The translations under genes and the position numbers were made by a program. A stretch of DNA of 34,219 bases from Aequoribacter sp049615385 (lineage in GTDB: Bacteria; Pseudomonadota; Gammaproteobacteria; Pseudomonadales; Halieaceae), in assembly GCF_049615385.1 (NCBI RefSeq), contig NZ_JBMZFL010000020.1; one strand, 5' to 3'. Below are positions 22,290 to 31,419 of this stretch, piece by piece. The notes under the pieces are model-generated. The model was given only the letters and a program-made list of their open reading frames with translations, was not told the DNA's origin and did not search any database. Position 1 is the first letter of the stretch. The number at the start of each line of letters is the position of its first letter.

Positions 22290-23488
22290 TAGGTAAGATC
22301 TAAAGTTTCTATTGCTGAAATCTCAGAAGTTAACAGATTGTGAAAGCGCAAATGAAAATCCCATTTTTCTGTAGCGCAGAATTCCGCATCCACAAAATTC
22401 TGAGCTGTATTACCGGCAGCTTCCACCACTGGATCGAACACACAAATATTAATATCCTCGGAACTTAAAGAACTAATCACGTCAAGTTGAACAGCCTCTC
22501 TTACATCAGACGTTCCGACTTTGAAGGATAACCCCTCAATTAAGACTTTTGATGGATTTCTCGACTTTACCAGCGCAACAATTTCTTCTATGCGCGAATA
22601 GTTCGAATCGTTAATGCTACATATAAGTGGCGCGCTCACTTGTCCTTGTTTTGCTAGACCCTTTAACCCATCAGTGTCTTTCCTGAGACAGGATCCACCG
22701 TATGGTGCTCCAGGTCGCAAATAGCGTGCAGATATATTCAGATGATTATCAGCGACAAAGATATCGTACATATCACGAATATTAACGGAGTGTTTATTTG
22801 CAATAGCAGCCACTTCATTTCCAAAAGCTACTTTCAGCGCATGCCAAGAGTTGTCCACGTATTTTGCATACTCAGAGTTTTCAAAACTAGTCAAAAAAGT
22901 ATTCGCGTCTTCCTCAAAATGAATTAGAAACTGATCTCTAAACTTTTCAAAAACCGCTACATCTTCTGCGCCGATAACAACCCGTGGGGGGTTAAATAAG
23001 TCTTCTATAGCAGAGCCTTCTCTGAGAAATTCAGGATAGTGTAGAAGACGAAGATTTAGGCCCTTACTGAGCGCCTCGGTGCGAATCACTTTCATAGTCC
23101 CAGGTGGCATTGTAGATCTAAACACCAAAACAGATTCGCTTATGCTTCCGTCGAGTGCGAGTTCAGTTAATGACTGCATGACCCGAGTTACTTGGTTTAA
23201 ATCTACTACGCCATCTGTTTGCGTTGGAGTTGCAACAGTAACGATAATAAAATCGCATCCAGCAAGATCCGCGTATGAGTCTGAAAACGATAGCCTGTCT
23301 CGGTTTTCCTGAAAAAGCACATCCAAGCCCGGCTCATGAATTGGAACTTTGCCCGATACCAAGTCAGATATAATTTTAGCGTTGAGATCGATCCCTACTA
23401 CTTGCATGCCTTTACTTGCGTAACAAACGGCACTTATAATTCCGATATAACCGCACCCAATAATACCAACCTTTGGCAGTGACTTCAT
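22289..23488 (-). CDS. AlgD-like nucleotide-sugar dehydrogenase
   Basis: UDP/GDP-sugar 6-dehydrogenase of 399 residues. The NAD motif is GCGYIG at 11-16 and the catalytic Cys is C267. The block ADNHLNISARYLRPGAPYGG, then SCLRKD, is closer to GDP-mannose dehydrogenase AlgD (QDHKLNLSRYYMRPGFAFGG, then SCLPKD) than to UDP-glucose dehydrogenases, so GDP-mannose is the likelier substrate, giving GDP-mannuronate. The usual Pro after SCL is Arg. GDP-mannose would be supplied by ManC in this locus. It overlaps the fucosyltransferase-like gene by 4 nt. Confidence 0.85.
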   Translation of the reverse strand: MKSLPKVGIIGCGYIGIISAVCYASKGMQVVGIDLNAKIISDLVSGKVPIHEPGLDVLFQENRDRLSFSDSYADLAGCDFIIVTVATPTQTDGVVDLNQVTRVMQSLTELALDGSISESVLVFRSTMPPGTMKVIRTEALSKGLNLRLLHYPEFLREGSAIEDLFNPPRVVIGAEDVAVFEKFRDQFLIHFEEDANTFLTSFENSEYAKYVDNSWHALKVAFGNEVAAIANKHSVNIRDMYDIFVADNHLNISARYLRPGAPYGGSCLRKDTDGLKGLAKQGQVSAPLICSINDSNYSRIEEIVALVKSRNPSKVLIEGLSFKVGTSDVREAVQLDVISSLSSEDINICVFDPVVEAAGNTAQNFVDAEFCATEKWDFHLRFHNLLTSEISAIETLDLT

Positions 23489-24222
23489 TCGATTGAATCT
23501 CCTCTCAAAAGGTAGACAAGACGGGAAAAACTACTTTGCGCGCTACCTAAAAAGTTGTCAGCACCCTTAAGAAATTGCAATTCGGCGACTGCCTGAGCAA
23601 TTCCCAACTCTGTGCCCCTTTCCGGTACCAAATCAGATACGAAAATCTTCTCTGGAAAATCATTGACAAAACGCGCCTTAAGCTCCGCATTATCAGTCGC
23701 CACATAAACCGGAATTAGGCTCTCCTCAATAAAGTTTCGATAAATTTCGATGTCAAATCTACTTGCAGCCCGCTTATTGTCACCCAGTCGTATATGCATA
23801 GCATTATATCGGGCTGGTTCCAGGGACAATGACCTTTTAAAGCCCTCATCCGAAGCTGCTCTTGGAAAGAAATCAGCTGCAGTTTTGACACCACTTTTAA
23901 ATTCGTGACATGTACAAATAATAAAAGCGGCGCCAGAGGTACTACGAATATTATACGGCGCAGCTAGTTTACCAAGGGAAAAATAATAAATAAGCTGTGT
24001 AGCACCTCCAAGAAGTCGTCGTATCAATTTGTCGGGTAATTTGGGCAAATTTATTATTGAAACGCGTTCGAAGTGGTCGAAATTCACATATACACTAGGA
24101 CAGGCATTAAGCGCATCACTCCTAATATTGATATAGCAAATTGACCTGACGCCGGCGTTATGTACACTGGAAAGCATCCTTAACCTATTACCGATACCTC
24201 CAATTGGTATCACAATTTTCAT
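23485..24222 (-). CDS. Fucosyltransferase-like protein (HxRxGD type)
   Basis: Protein of 245 residues. It begins MKIVIPIGGIGNRLRMLSSV, the G-x-G-N-R-L-R pattern of GT-B fucosyltransferase-like proteins, and has HIRLGD near residue 143, the motif for GDP-fucose binding in alpha-1,2, alpha-1,6 and protein O-fucosyltransferases. VYVATDN and GSAQSSFSRLV near the C-terminus also fit. Gmd and Fcl in the same locus supply GDP-L-fucose. It overlaps the genes on both sides by 4 nt. Confidence 0.75.
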   Translation of the reverse strand: MKIVIPIGGIGNRLRMLSSVHNAGVRSICYINIRSDALNACPSVYVNFDHFERVSIINLPKLPDKLIRRLLGGATQLIYYFSLGKLAAPYNIRSTSGAAFIICTCHEFKSGVKTAADFFPRAASDEGFKRSLSLEPARYNAMHIRLGDNKRAASRFDIEIYRNFIEESLIPVYVATDNAELKARFVNDFPEKIFVSDLVPERGTELGIAQAVAELQFLKGADNFLGSAQSSFSRLVYLLRGDSIE

Positions 24223-25178
24223 TTACCCAATATCCTTTCATATACCTCGAATAATTTCATCGGAATGCCATCAGACCGAGAACAGTTAACAATCAATTTA
24301 TTTTTAGCGTCATGTTTTGGAGGGCTAAGCAATACACCGCCAGGCGCTTTTCGATCGCTACATCCATACAAAACTCTCGCGTCCGCAATCACGGATTCGT
24401 TATCCGTCAACACATCTATCCCATTTGATATGGCGCGCGTCATAACACCACTATTTGTTAAACTGGCGTTAAAAATTACAACGCTCCTCGCGCTGCTCAG
24501 ATGTCGATCGAAATCGGATTCATCTAGTCGTCCAAATTCCAAATCAACAGTAATATGGATAACGCCTTTGCAGATTTCGCGGATAGATTCAGCGTACGCT
24601 TCACTTTCTGGCAATCCGCATATCAAAAGCGTTCCTCTCGTATTTGACGCCTTACAAACTAAATCCAGCTTTTCAATTTGCCGGCAAATATCTTTTTTCC
24701 TTGTAAGCCGGCCGATAATACAATAATCATATTTCACCACCTCCGATACTTCCCCTGGTGGGTATAGTCCTAGTGGAATATTTGAAATAACGCGCGACTC
24801 GATAAGACTACTCTCAGAGGGAATTACGCTAGGGCGTATAAATGCTTGTATTTGTGGCACTACCAATCTCATATAAAGCCATAGATTTTTCGCTTCTCGG
24901 TGAAACGCAATTGGATCATTGTGAAGAGTTTGTAATATTTTGACTCTGAAAGATCGCAGCGCAAATAAATATATCGCTAATAAGAAAATATCCACCACTT
25001 TGTCATTTAGAAGAACTCGCTCAGGCCAATGTAGGTGCAACACATCACAACGAAAGACCGATAATCGATTGTGCTTAGCGTCTACTAGCTTGACAGTCGA
25101 TATCTCCGTTAAGGTCTGATACATCAATTCGTTGCGAATATTAGAAATGCTTCGAAGTGGCCAAACCGCGACTTTCAT
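24219..25178 (-). CDS. GT-B glycosyltransferase
   Basis: Protein of 319 residues with GT-B features: DVLHLHWPERVL in the N-terminal domain, KILQTLHNDP, YDYCIIGRLTRKKD at the start of the second domain and SGVMTRAISNGIDVLT near the nucleotide-sugar site, in the style of family 4 transferases. The ATG at 25178 overlaps the polymerase stop (ATGA), as at other junctions in this locus; an upstream ATG at 25193 is an alternative. Donor and linkage cannot be told. Confidence 0.75.
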   Translation of the reverse strand: MKVAVWPLRSISNIRNELMYQTLTEISTVKLVDAKHNRLSVFRCDVLHLHWPERVLLNDKVVDIFLLAIYLFALRSFRVKILQTLHNDPIAFHREAKNLWLYMRLVVPQIQAFIRPSVIPSESSLIESRVISNIPLGLYPPGEVSEVVKYDYCIIGRLTRKKDICRQIEKLDLVCKASNTRGTLLICGLPESEAYAESIREICKGVIHITVDLEFGRLDESDFDRHLSSARSVVIFNASLTNSGVMTRAISNGIDVLTDNESVIADARVLYGCSDRKAPGGVLLSPPKHDAKNKLIVNCSRSDGIPMKLFEVYERILGK

Positions 25179-26461
25179 GGGTATTCCCGACATCTGAAGT
25201 CTTTAAGTAAAAGAAGCACAAGTACAAGCCAAATCAATGCTTGACTCAATAACGCAGTCTCTAAGTTTGAATCAATTAATATCCACAGAATGGAAGGCAC
25301 TAGCGGAAATAGTGCTCTGCGTACAAAATCGTTGCGAATACCCAGCGCCGCCTTATCTAACTGCTTCAAAAGCACTCCTATACATAAACACCCAACAATA
25401 GGCCCTGTAAAGCCGAGAGCCGGAATAAAACTCGCGACCGAGCCAGCATTTGCGCGCGCGCCAACTTCACCATGTATTTGCATCCCTATAAAAAACGGTG
25501 TGGGTAAACCGTAGCGCTCGACCATACCTGGGAAAAAGTTGCCATCGACCCGAAAAACATCCCAATATAGCTCAGGAAAATATGCTGGGATGAGAAGCAC
25601 ACGCCGCAGGATCATTTTTAGGTAGACCAAAATATCAGTCTCGAGGGTCATAAGAATAACAAGCGCCAGCAGGCCCGTGTTGATTACAAGTGGCAGTCTC
25701 CAAGACGCGTTTTTAGCGATGATAGCGATACCAATAGAAGCCACCGAGACACCAATTACACTTCGATGTCCGCCAGTAAAGAAAATAAGAATCACAAGCA
25801 ATGTTGCGATAAGGAATAAGGTACCGCTTGATCGCCAGACAGCTATTGACATCATAAGCGGTACCGCAACCTTCGTCATGAACGGATACAGAAATCCATA
25901 GCCAAAAGACTGGTTCGATTCTCGCTGCGCTAATCGAAGCTCGAAAATAAGATCGGTAAACGAACCACCATAACTTAAATTAGGTGGGTGCATTAGCAAG
26001 CCAACAAGTACAGCCAATATCAGAAATCCGAAAATTATGTTTTCGCTCGGCACATGAAACCGTCGCGTTGAAAGACGGATAGGACGCGTAAGATGAAAAA
26101 AGGCAGCAAAAGAAATCACTCCAAGAGAGCAGGAAACTAACATCAGTCCAGACCCAATATTCGCAGATATTAATAAAACCGGAACTAAATGAAAAATAAA
26201 ATAATATTTTGCCAACCAGGACCCTATCGTATTCTCACTCCGGAATAACTGCGCGCCAAGGAGTAGTACAACAGCCATCATCCAAAATGTTATACCTGTC
26301 GCCATCGGCTGGAATCTAGCAGGATATACCTCTGCTGCAAATTGATTGACTTGATAGGTTAGTATGATTGTAAATAAAACAGCTAAACAGGTAGAGATAT
26401 ATCCATCCGCCGGTGATGTAACTGAGAGATTCAACGGTTTTGCAACGGTACAATGTTTCAT
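25175..26461 (-). CDS. Wzy-like polysaccharide polymerase
   Basis: Membrane protein of 428 residues with about 10-12 hydrophobic segments and a large periplasmic loop around residues 265-345, containing YWDVFRVDGNFFPGMVERYG and GARANAGSVASFIPALGFTG. This topology and a pattern of sparse motifs fit Wzy or O-antigen ligase-like polymerases, which are poorly conserved. It lies between a putative flippase and a glycosyltransferase. It starts with ATG 3 nt downstream of the neighbouring stop. Confidence 0.75.
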   Translation of the reverse strand: MKHCTVAKPLNLSVTSPADGYISTCLAVLFTIILTYQVNQFAAEVYPARFQPMATGITFWMMAVVLLLGAQLFRSENTIGSWLAKYYFIFHLVPVLLISANIGSGLMLVSCSLGVISFAAFFHLTRPIRLSTRRFHVPSENIIFGFLILAVLVGLLMHPPNLSYGGSFTDLIFELRLAQRESNQSFGYGFLYPFMTKVAVPLMMSIAVWRSSGTLFLIATLLVILIFFTGGHRSVIGVSVASIGIAIIAKNASWRLPLVINTGLLALVILMTLETDILVYLKMILRRVLLIPAYFPELYWDVFRVDGNFFPGMVERYGLPTPFFIGMQIHGEVGARANAGSVASFIPALGFTGPIVGCLCIGVLLKQLDKAALGIRNDFVRRALFPLVPSILWILIDSNLETALLSQALIWLVLVLLLLKDFRCREYP

Positions 26462-26464
26462 AAG

Positions 26465-27121
26465 CTACCGGGATTTCTCTAGAATTATCAACGCAACCAA
26501 GGTAATGATATAACCGACAAGGCGTCCAATTACGATCCACCCTGCTGTAGGACGTAACTCATCGCCATTCTCGTCAATTATTTTTGCGAGGGAATTTTCC
26601 ACAACAAATACCATTACGACTGTATATATTGTATTGAAGAGGAAGCTCAAATTCGTCAATACGAGGCGGAAGTCCAAAAATGAAGACGCAAATATATAGG
26701 GGACCGTTAATCCAAGCATCGAGAAAGCGTTAGCTAATGCTGACCATCCCCACAGATTTCGCGAGGGAAGAGAATTTACTTGCAACACCCCTTTTCGCAC
26801 ATAAAACATCAACATCATTGCAATCAAAAAAATTGAAGCCATGACGCCTACTATGTAAATTTCTGCTATGGCTTTGGGGGCGGCTGACGTCTCAATAAAC
26901 ATGGAGCTTGAGGTGAAAAACAGCACAGCACCAACTCTATTCAAAACCATAATCTTCATTGCAGAGTTGTAGCCACTGGCAACGCGACCATTTATTGCCC
27001 CAGCCGCTTTTGCAACAAGTTGCATTTGGTCAGTGAAGACACATGCTGCTAAGCCTGCAACAATTAACAGCGCTATGGCCCAATCACTAACCGCTATGAA
27101 TTCAAAGCTCACGGAAGTCAA
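26465..27121 (-). CDS. Membrane protein, possible Amj-like flippase
   Basis: Protein of 218 residues with about six hydrophobic segments. It vaguely resembles the Amj (DUF2837) lipid II flippase family in length and arrangement: a small polar segment after the first helix (AKAAGAINGRVASGYNSAMK) and a C-terminal GRLVGYIITLVALIIL helix. It is not a classical 12-14-helix Wzx. Because the locus in the window has no Wzx, a lipid-linked-glycan translocation role is plausible but only inferred. It is next to the polymerase. Confidence 0.5.
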   Translation of the reverse strand: MTSVSFEFIAVSDWAIALLIVAGLAACVFTDQMQLVAKAAGAINGRVASGYNSAMKIMVLNRVGAVLFFTSSSMFIETSAAPKAIAEIYIVGVMASIFLIAMMLMFYVRKGVLQVNSLPSRNLWGWSALANAFSMLGLTVPYIFASSFLDFRLVLTNLSFLFNTIYTVVMVFVVENSLAKIIDENGDELRPTAGWIVIGRLVGYIITLVALIILEKSR

Positions 27122-27139
27122 CCAACCAAGAAATTAGAG

Positions 27140-28099
27140 CTAAGACTGCATACTGGGAGCCACGCGTGACTCAAAGTCTTCATATGCGCTGGCAAGACCA
27201 GCAACCAAACCAATCTTTGGCTCCCAATTGGTGGCCTTTATCTTAGAGACATCCAATAACTTGCGCGGAGTGCCGTCTGGTTTAGAAAAATCGAGCGAGA
27301 TCTTTCCGGTGTAATTGACTGTGTTTGCTATTATGTCTGCCAGCTCGTAGATCGTTAAGTCTTCACCTTGCCCTACATTTAAAAAATTGTACTCCCCAAC
27401 GATATTTTCATATATTGATTTCTCTAACCCTAAAACGTGCAGGCAAGCACTAGCTAAATCGTCGACGTGAAGGAATTCTCTACGTGGAGTGCCGGTTCCC
27501 CACAGCGTGACATTTGTTTTACTCGTGACTTTCGCATCATGAAAGCGATGTATCAGCCCTGGGATCACATGACTGTTTTCAGGATGATAGTTGTCGCCTG
27601 GGCCATACAAATTAGTTGGCATTAAACAGCGATAATCGGTTCCGTACTGGCGGTTATAGCTCTCGCAAAGTTTTATTCCTGCAATTTTCGCAATTGCGTA
27701 CGGCTCATTAGTGGCCTCTAGTTCGGAGGTCAACAATGAGCTCTCCGTTAGCGGCTGAGGGGCATTCCGCGGATAAATGCATGAGGATCCCAAAAATAAT
27801 AATTTTGATATGCCAGTCTCGTAACAAGCATTAATTACATTATTTTGTATCATTAAATTTTTATAAATGAAATCTGCAGGGTAATTCTGGTTCGCCATTA
27901 TCCCACCGACCTTTGCTGCCGCTAGGTATACCTCATCGATGTGATTTTCAGCAAAGAAGGCTTTTACAGACCTTTGATCTGTCAAGTCTAGATCTGATCG
28001 AGGAGCTATAATGGTATTGATATCTGTTTTTGTTTTAAGTGCTCTACAGATTGCTGAGCCAACCATTCCCAAATGCCCAGCTACGAATACGTTCTTCAT
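27140..28099 (-). CDS. fcl: GDP-L-fucose synthase
   Basis: Bifunctional epimerase/reductase of 319 residues that converts GDP-4-keto-6-deoxymannose to GDP-L-fucose. It shows GHLGMVGSAICRAL at the N-terminus, the VYLAAAKVGGIMANQNYPAD block, LGSSCIYPRNAPQPLTES and YAIAKIAGIKLCE (Tyr-x-x-x-Lys), all typical of Fcl/WcaG. GGAGAG precedes the ATG at 28099, 1 nt after the gmd stop; the frame is open a further 30 nt upstream inside gmd. Confidence 0.93.
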   Translation of the reverse strand: MKNVFVAGHLGMVGSAICRALKTKTDINTIIAPRSDLDLTDQRSVKAFFAENHIDEVYLAAAKVGGIMANQNYPADFIYKNLMIQNNVINACYETGISKLLFLGSSCIYPRNAPQPLTESSLLTSELEATNEPYAIAKIAGIKLCESYNRQYGTDYRCLMPTNLYGPGDNYHPENSHVIPGLIHRFHDAKVTSKTNVTLWGTGTPRREFLHVDDLASACLHVLGLEKSIYENIVGEYNFLNVGQGEDLTIYELADIIANTVNYTGKISLDFSKPDGTPRKLLDVSKIKATNWEPKIGLVAGLASAYEDFESRVAPSMQS

Positions 28100-28100
28100 G

Positions 28101-29213
28101 TCAGCTCTCCGTAGTGATTGTGATGTCATGTCCGTTACTCTGGAGAAATCGCAGCTGCTTCGCTTTCGCTAAATCCTCCCTTAGCATTTCGCGACACATT
28201 TCCGCTGCGGATATCTCTGGAATCCACCCAAGCTTTTGCTTGGCCTTTGACGGGTCACCCAATAGGGTTTCCACCTCTGCAGGTCTGAAGTAACGCGGGT
28301 TTACCCTTACTATAATATCTCCAACCGCTACATGAGGTACGTCCTCACCCGCTTTACCAACAACCACACAGACCTCATCGACACCCTCGCCACGGAATTC
28401 AACATCCAGACCTAATGCCGACGCAGTCCAAAAGATAAAGTCGCGAATGGAAAATTGCGTCCCAGTTGCAATCACAAAATCCTCAGGATCCTGCTGCTGA
28501 AGCATTAACCATTGCATTCGGACATAATCTTTCGCATGCCCCCAGTCGCGAAGGGCATCTAAATTACCCATGTATAGACAAGACTCTAATCCCTGAGAAA
28601 TATTTGCTAACCCGCGGGTTATTTTTCGTGTAACAAAGGTTTCACCTCGCCTAGGCGACTCATGGTTGAATAAAATACCGTTGCACGCATAAAGTCCGTA
28701 GGCCTCGCGATAATTTACGGTAATCCAATAAGCATAAAGCTTTGCGACCGCGTACGGGGAGCGGGGATAAAATGGCGTACTCTCGCGCTGTGGAATTTCC
28801 TGTACCAACCCATACAGCTCTGATGTGGACGCCTGATAGAATCGGGTTTTACTTTCAAGCCCTAAAAATCGGATGGCCTCTAAGAGTCTCAACGCACCAA
28901 GAGCGTCTACGTCAGCCGTGTACTCTGGTGACTCAAAACTCACTGCAACGTGTGATTGAGCAGCTAAATTATAAACTTCGTCAGGGCGTACGTCTGATAG
29001 CAATCTCGTTAGATTTGATGAGTCAGACAAATCTCCATGATGCAAATGCAAATTTTCATTATCAAAGATATGGTCGATACGCTGGGTGTTAAATGCCGAG
29101 GCACGTCTTTTTATACCATGAACTTCATAGCCTTTTTCCAACAAAAGCTCTGCCAAATACGAACCATCTTGACCGGTAATACCGGTAATTAGCGCCTTCT
29201 TCCCGTGTTCCAC
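28101..29213 (-). CDS. gmd: GDP-mannose 4,6-dehydratase
   Basis: Protein of 370 residues, the first enzyme of GDP-L-fucose synthesis from GDP-mannose. It carries GITGQDGSYLAELLLEKGYE, the VHGIKRRASAFNTQRIDH phrase, QASTSELYG, SPYAVAKLYAYW (Tyr-x-x-x-Lys) and NHESPRRGETFVTRKI, all diagnostic of Gmd. Length is normal. It is followed directly by fcl; both require GDP-mannose from ManC at the upstream end of the locus. Confidence 0.95.
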   Translation of the reverse strand: MEHGKKALITGITGQDGSYLAELLLEKGYEVHGIKRRASAFNTQRIDHIFDNENLHLHHGDLSDSSNLTRLLSDVRPDEVYNLAAQSHVAVSFESPEYTADVDALGALRLLEAIRFLGLESKTRFYQASTSELYGLVQEIPQRESTPFYPRSPYAVAKLYAYWITVNYREAYGLYACNGILFNHESPRRGETFVTRKITRGLANISQGLESCLYMGNLDALRDWGHAKDYVRMQWLMLQQQDPEDFVIATGTQFSIRDFIFWTASALGLDVEFRGEGVDEVCVVVGKAGEDVPHVAVGDIIVRVNPRYFRPAEVETLLGDPSKAKQKLGWIPEISAAEMCREMLREDLAKAKQLRFLQSNGHDITITTES

Positions 29214-29380
29214 AGTTACCTCCTACCCTCAGCTCGACCATCCTGAGCTTCGAACTTTACGATATTGCCACCAGAAAGAGACTTTCTCGACTGAGACCTT
29301 GTAATTTCATCTGACGCTATACAGGGTTTCCGAAAACTCAAGAAATCATCATTCAGGTTTACTTACTTTTTACAAAAAAT

Positions 29381-29983
29381 TTAAACGGCTTTTTTGAGGA
29401 AAAATATATCCCTGAACTCGAGACAGACTAAGGCATTATTCAATGCAAAATCATAAATCTGAGTTTTTTCTGGATAGCCATCGCGCCCCAAAAATAGACG
29501 AGCGTCGTCTATCGCGACGTACACACCCCCATCATTGGAAGCCAACCAATTACCTATGACTTCCAACTCTCTCATTATTGGAGAGGCTGTATCTAAGCTG
29601 CCATGAGTTCCGTCACCTGAGTAATGCCCATCAAGCCAAAAGCTTATGTCTCCTGTGAGGTTCTCTACGACACCTTCAAAACATTGCTCACTACTACCAT
29701 GAACCACCGTAACATTCTTAAAGGGTTCAAATCTTCTTGCATTGTATTCATACAGCGGGTCATACGGCTCGATTGACACCACTTTTCTACAATGGCCCCG
29801 GAGCAATTCGGTTGTTTCGCCCAGATAGGTACCGGTCTCTACAACCGTGGACTCAGCAGGAAAAAAATCCAGTAAAAGGGCATGTTTTTGCAGATAGGGC
29901 GCCGGTACGCGCTTAGTATGCAATAGCGCCTCAAAGAAATGCTTTAATTTTCTCGCGTTCCTCTTAGCAAAATATTTCCACAT
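29381..29983 (-). CDS. Class I SAM-dependent methyltransferase-like protein
   Basis: Protein of 200 residues with a Rossmann-type methyltransferase core: VVETGTYLGETTELL near residue 47 (SAM-binding motif I), VVSIEPYDPLYEYNARRF (acidic motif II) and FWLDGHYSGDGTHGSLDTAS, a phrase seen in sugar methyltransferase-like proteins. It may methylate a sugar of the repeat unit. It is flanked by gaps of about 120 and 170 nt, so it may be less tightly coupled to its neighbours. Confidence 0.7.
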   Translation of the reverse strand: MWKYFAKRNARKLKHFFEALLHTKRVPAPYLQKHALLLDFFPAESTVVETGTYLGETTELLRGHCRKVVSIEPYDPLYEYNARRFEPFKNVTVVHGSSEQCFEGVVENLTGDISFWLDGHYSGDGTHGSLDTASPIMRELEVIGNWLASNDGGVYVAIDDARLFLGRDGYPEKTQIYDFALNNALVCLEFRDIFFLKKAV

Positions 29984-30104
29984 CGAAGTGTCCTTAAGTT
30001 ATAACTGTAAAGTTATCGGTTTGATTTTTTACTACACTGGATTTTTGGATTGCACCACAAAAAAACCACTCCCCAAAAAGCTTCAAATGGTGCTGCAATC
30101 AAAA

Positions 30105-31283
30105 TCAATCCCTACAAAATAAATCTCGCGTAAATACTTTATTACACACATCATTCAAATTATCGTGCATTCGATTTGTCAAAATAATATCTGAAAGATC
30201 TTTAAACTCACTCAAGGAACTCAGCACTTTCGAGTTAAAAAAACTATCGTCCCTAAAGGTAGGCTCATAAATCAAGACCTCAATCCCTTTTGCCTTAAGG
30301 CGCTTCATTACCCCTTGTATGGCACTGGCTCTATAATTATCTGACCCGTTCTTCATTACTAATCGATACATCCCCACGACCTGTGGCTGCATAGCAATGA
30401 TAGTGTCAGCAATATAATCCTTCCTGGTAGCGTTAGACGCTACGATAGCCGCTATCAGGTTCTGCGGAACCTGATCATAGTTAGCAAGAAGCTGCTTAGT
30501 ATCCTTCGGTAAGCAGTAGCCACCGTAACCAAAAGACGGGTTGTTATACCCATCACCTATGCGCTCGTCCAAGCACACACCATTAATTATCTTCGCAGCA
30601 TCCAATCCCCCAGCCATCGCATATGAGTCGAGCTCATTAAAGAACGAGACTCGCATCGCAAGGTATGTATTGGCAAATAGCTTTACGGCCTCAGCCTCGT
30701 TAGGGGGCATGTAAAGCGTGGGTATGTTCGTTTTCTCGGCGGCGTCAAGCATGAGCCTCGCGAATCCCGCGCCCAACTCCTCAGAGCAACCTAAAATAAT
30801 GCGAGACGGATGCAAATTATCATTAAGCGCTTGGCCTTCTCGGAGGAACTCCGGCGAGAATATGACTTGATCGGTTTGATAGGCTTGTTGCAGGGAGCGC
30901 GTATATCCCACCGGCACTGTCGACTTGATAACAATCAATGCATCATCGGTAAAGGTGAGGGCGTCCTCTACGACGGAGTCAACTGTGCTCGTGTCAAACC
31001 GATTAGTATCAGAGTCGTAGTTGGTAGGTGTCGCGACGACAACAAAATCTGCGTCAGCGTAGGCAGACCGCTTGTCTAGGGTCGCGCTTAAGCTGAGCAC
31101 TCGATCTGTTAAGAAAGCCCTTATGTCACTATCTGCCACAGTGGATTCTTGGCGGTTCACCTGCTCGACACGCTCGGAGTCGATATCGAGGACCTTGACG
31201 TCGTTTCTTTGGGCCAATAAAACGGCTAGGGACATGCCAACGTACCCCGAACCAACAACAGTAATTCTTGCCTTTTTAGACAC
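30105..31283 (-). CDS. ugd: UDP-glucose 6-dehydrogenase
   Basis: Protein of 392 residues that oxidises UDP-glucose to UDP-glucuronate. It has VVGSGYVGMSLA at 9-20 for NAD binding, SPEFLREGQALNDNLHPSRI, and the catalytic loop FGYGGYCLPKDTKQLLANY with C257. The pattern matches E. coli Ugd rather than AlgD or WecC. The start is a GTG that overlaps the stop of a small upstream frame. With the AlgD-like protein it makes this polymer likely to be rich in uronic acid. Confidence 0.93.
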   Translation of the reverse strand: MSKKARITVVGSGYVGMSLAVLLAQRNDVKVLDIDSERVEQVNRQESTVADSDIRAFLTDRVLSLSATLDKRSAYADADFVVVATPTNYDSDTNRFDTSTVDSVVEDALTFTDDALIVIKSTVPVGYTRSLQQAYQTDQVIFSPEFLREGQALNDNLHPSRIILGCSEELGAGFARLMLDAAEKTNIPTLYMPPNEAEAVKLFANTYLAMRVSFFNELDSYAMAGGLDAAKIINGVCLDERIGDGYNNPSFGYGGYCLPKDTKQLLANYDQVPQNLIAAIVASNATRKDYIADTIIAMQPQVVGMYRLVMKNGSDNYRASAIQGVMKRLKAKGIEVLIYEPTFRDDSFFNSKVLSSLSEFKDLSDIILTNRMHDNLNDVCNKVFTRDLFCRD

Positions 31284-31404
31284 TGGTTACCACACGAGAC
31301 ATGGGCAGCCTCTCCGCCAGTTTTGCCCCTCCACTGCGGGTATGCCGTCGTTTTGAAAGACCAGCCTCTACAGCTAGTTCTAATCCGTCACTAATATTAT
31401 TCAT
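31276..31404 (-). CDS. Small ORF between manC and ugd
   Basis: Open frame of 42 codons beginning MNNISDGLELAVEAGLSKRR, with a weak AAGAGA box before the ATG. Its stop overlaps the ugd GTG start, as coupled genes do. It has no family I recognise. It may be a leader peptide, the stub of a lost gene, or chance. Confidence 0.3.
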   Translation of the reverse strand: MNNISDGLELAVEAGLSKRRHTRSGGAKLAERLPMSRVVTSV

Positions 31405-31419
31405 GAAATCTCTTGCATG

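Noticed and set aside
30050..30104. Terminator hairpin after ugd
   Set aside because: The imperfect arms are about 30 nt apart and are not followed by a clear T-run on the gene strand.
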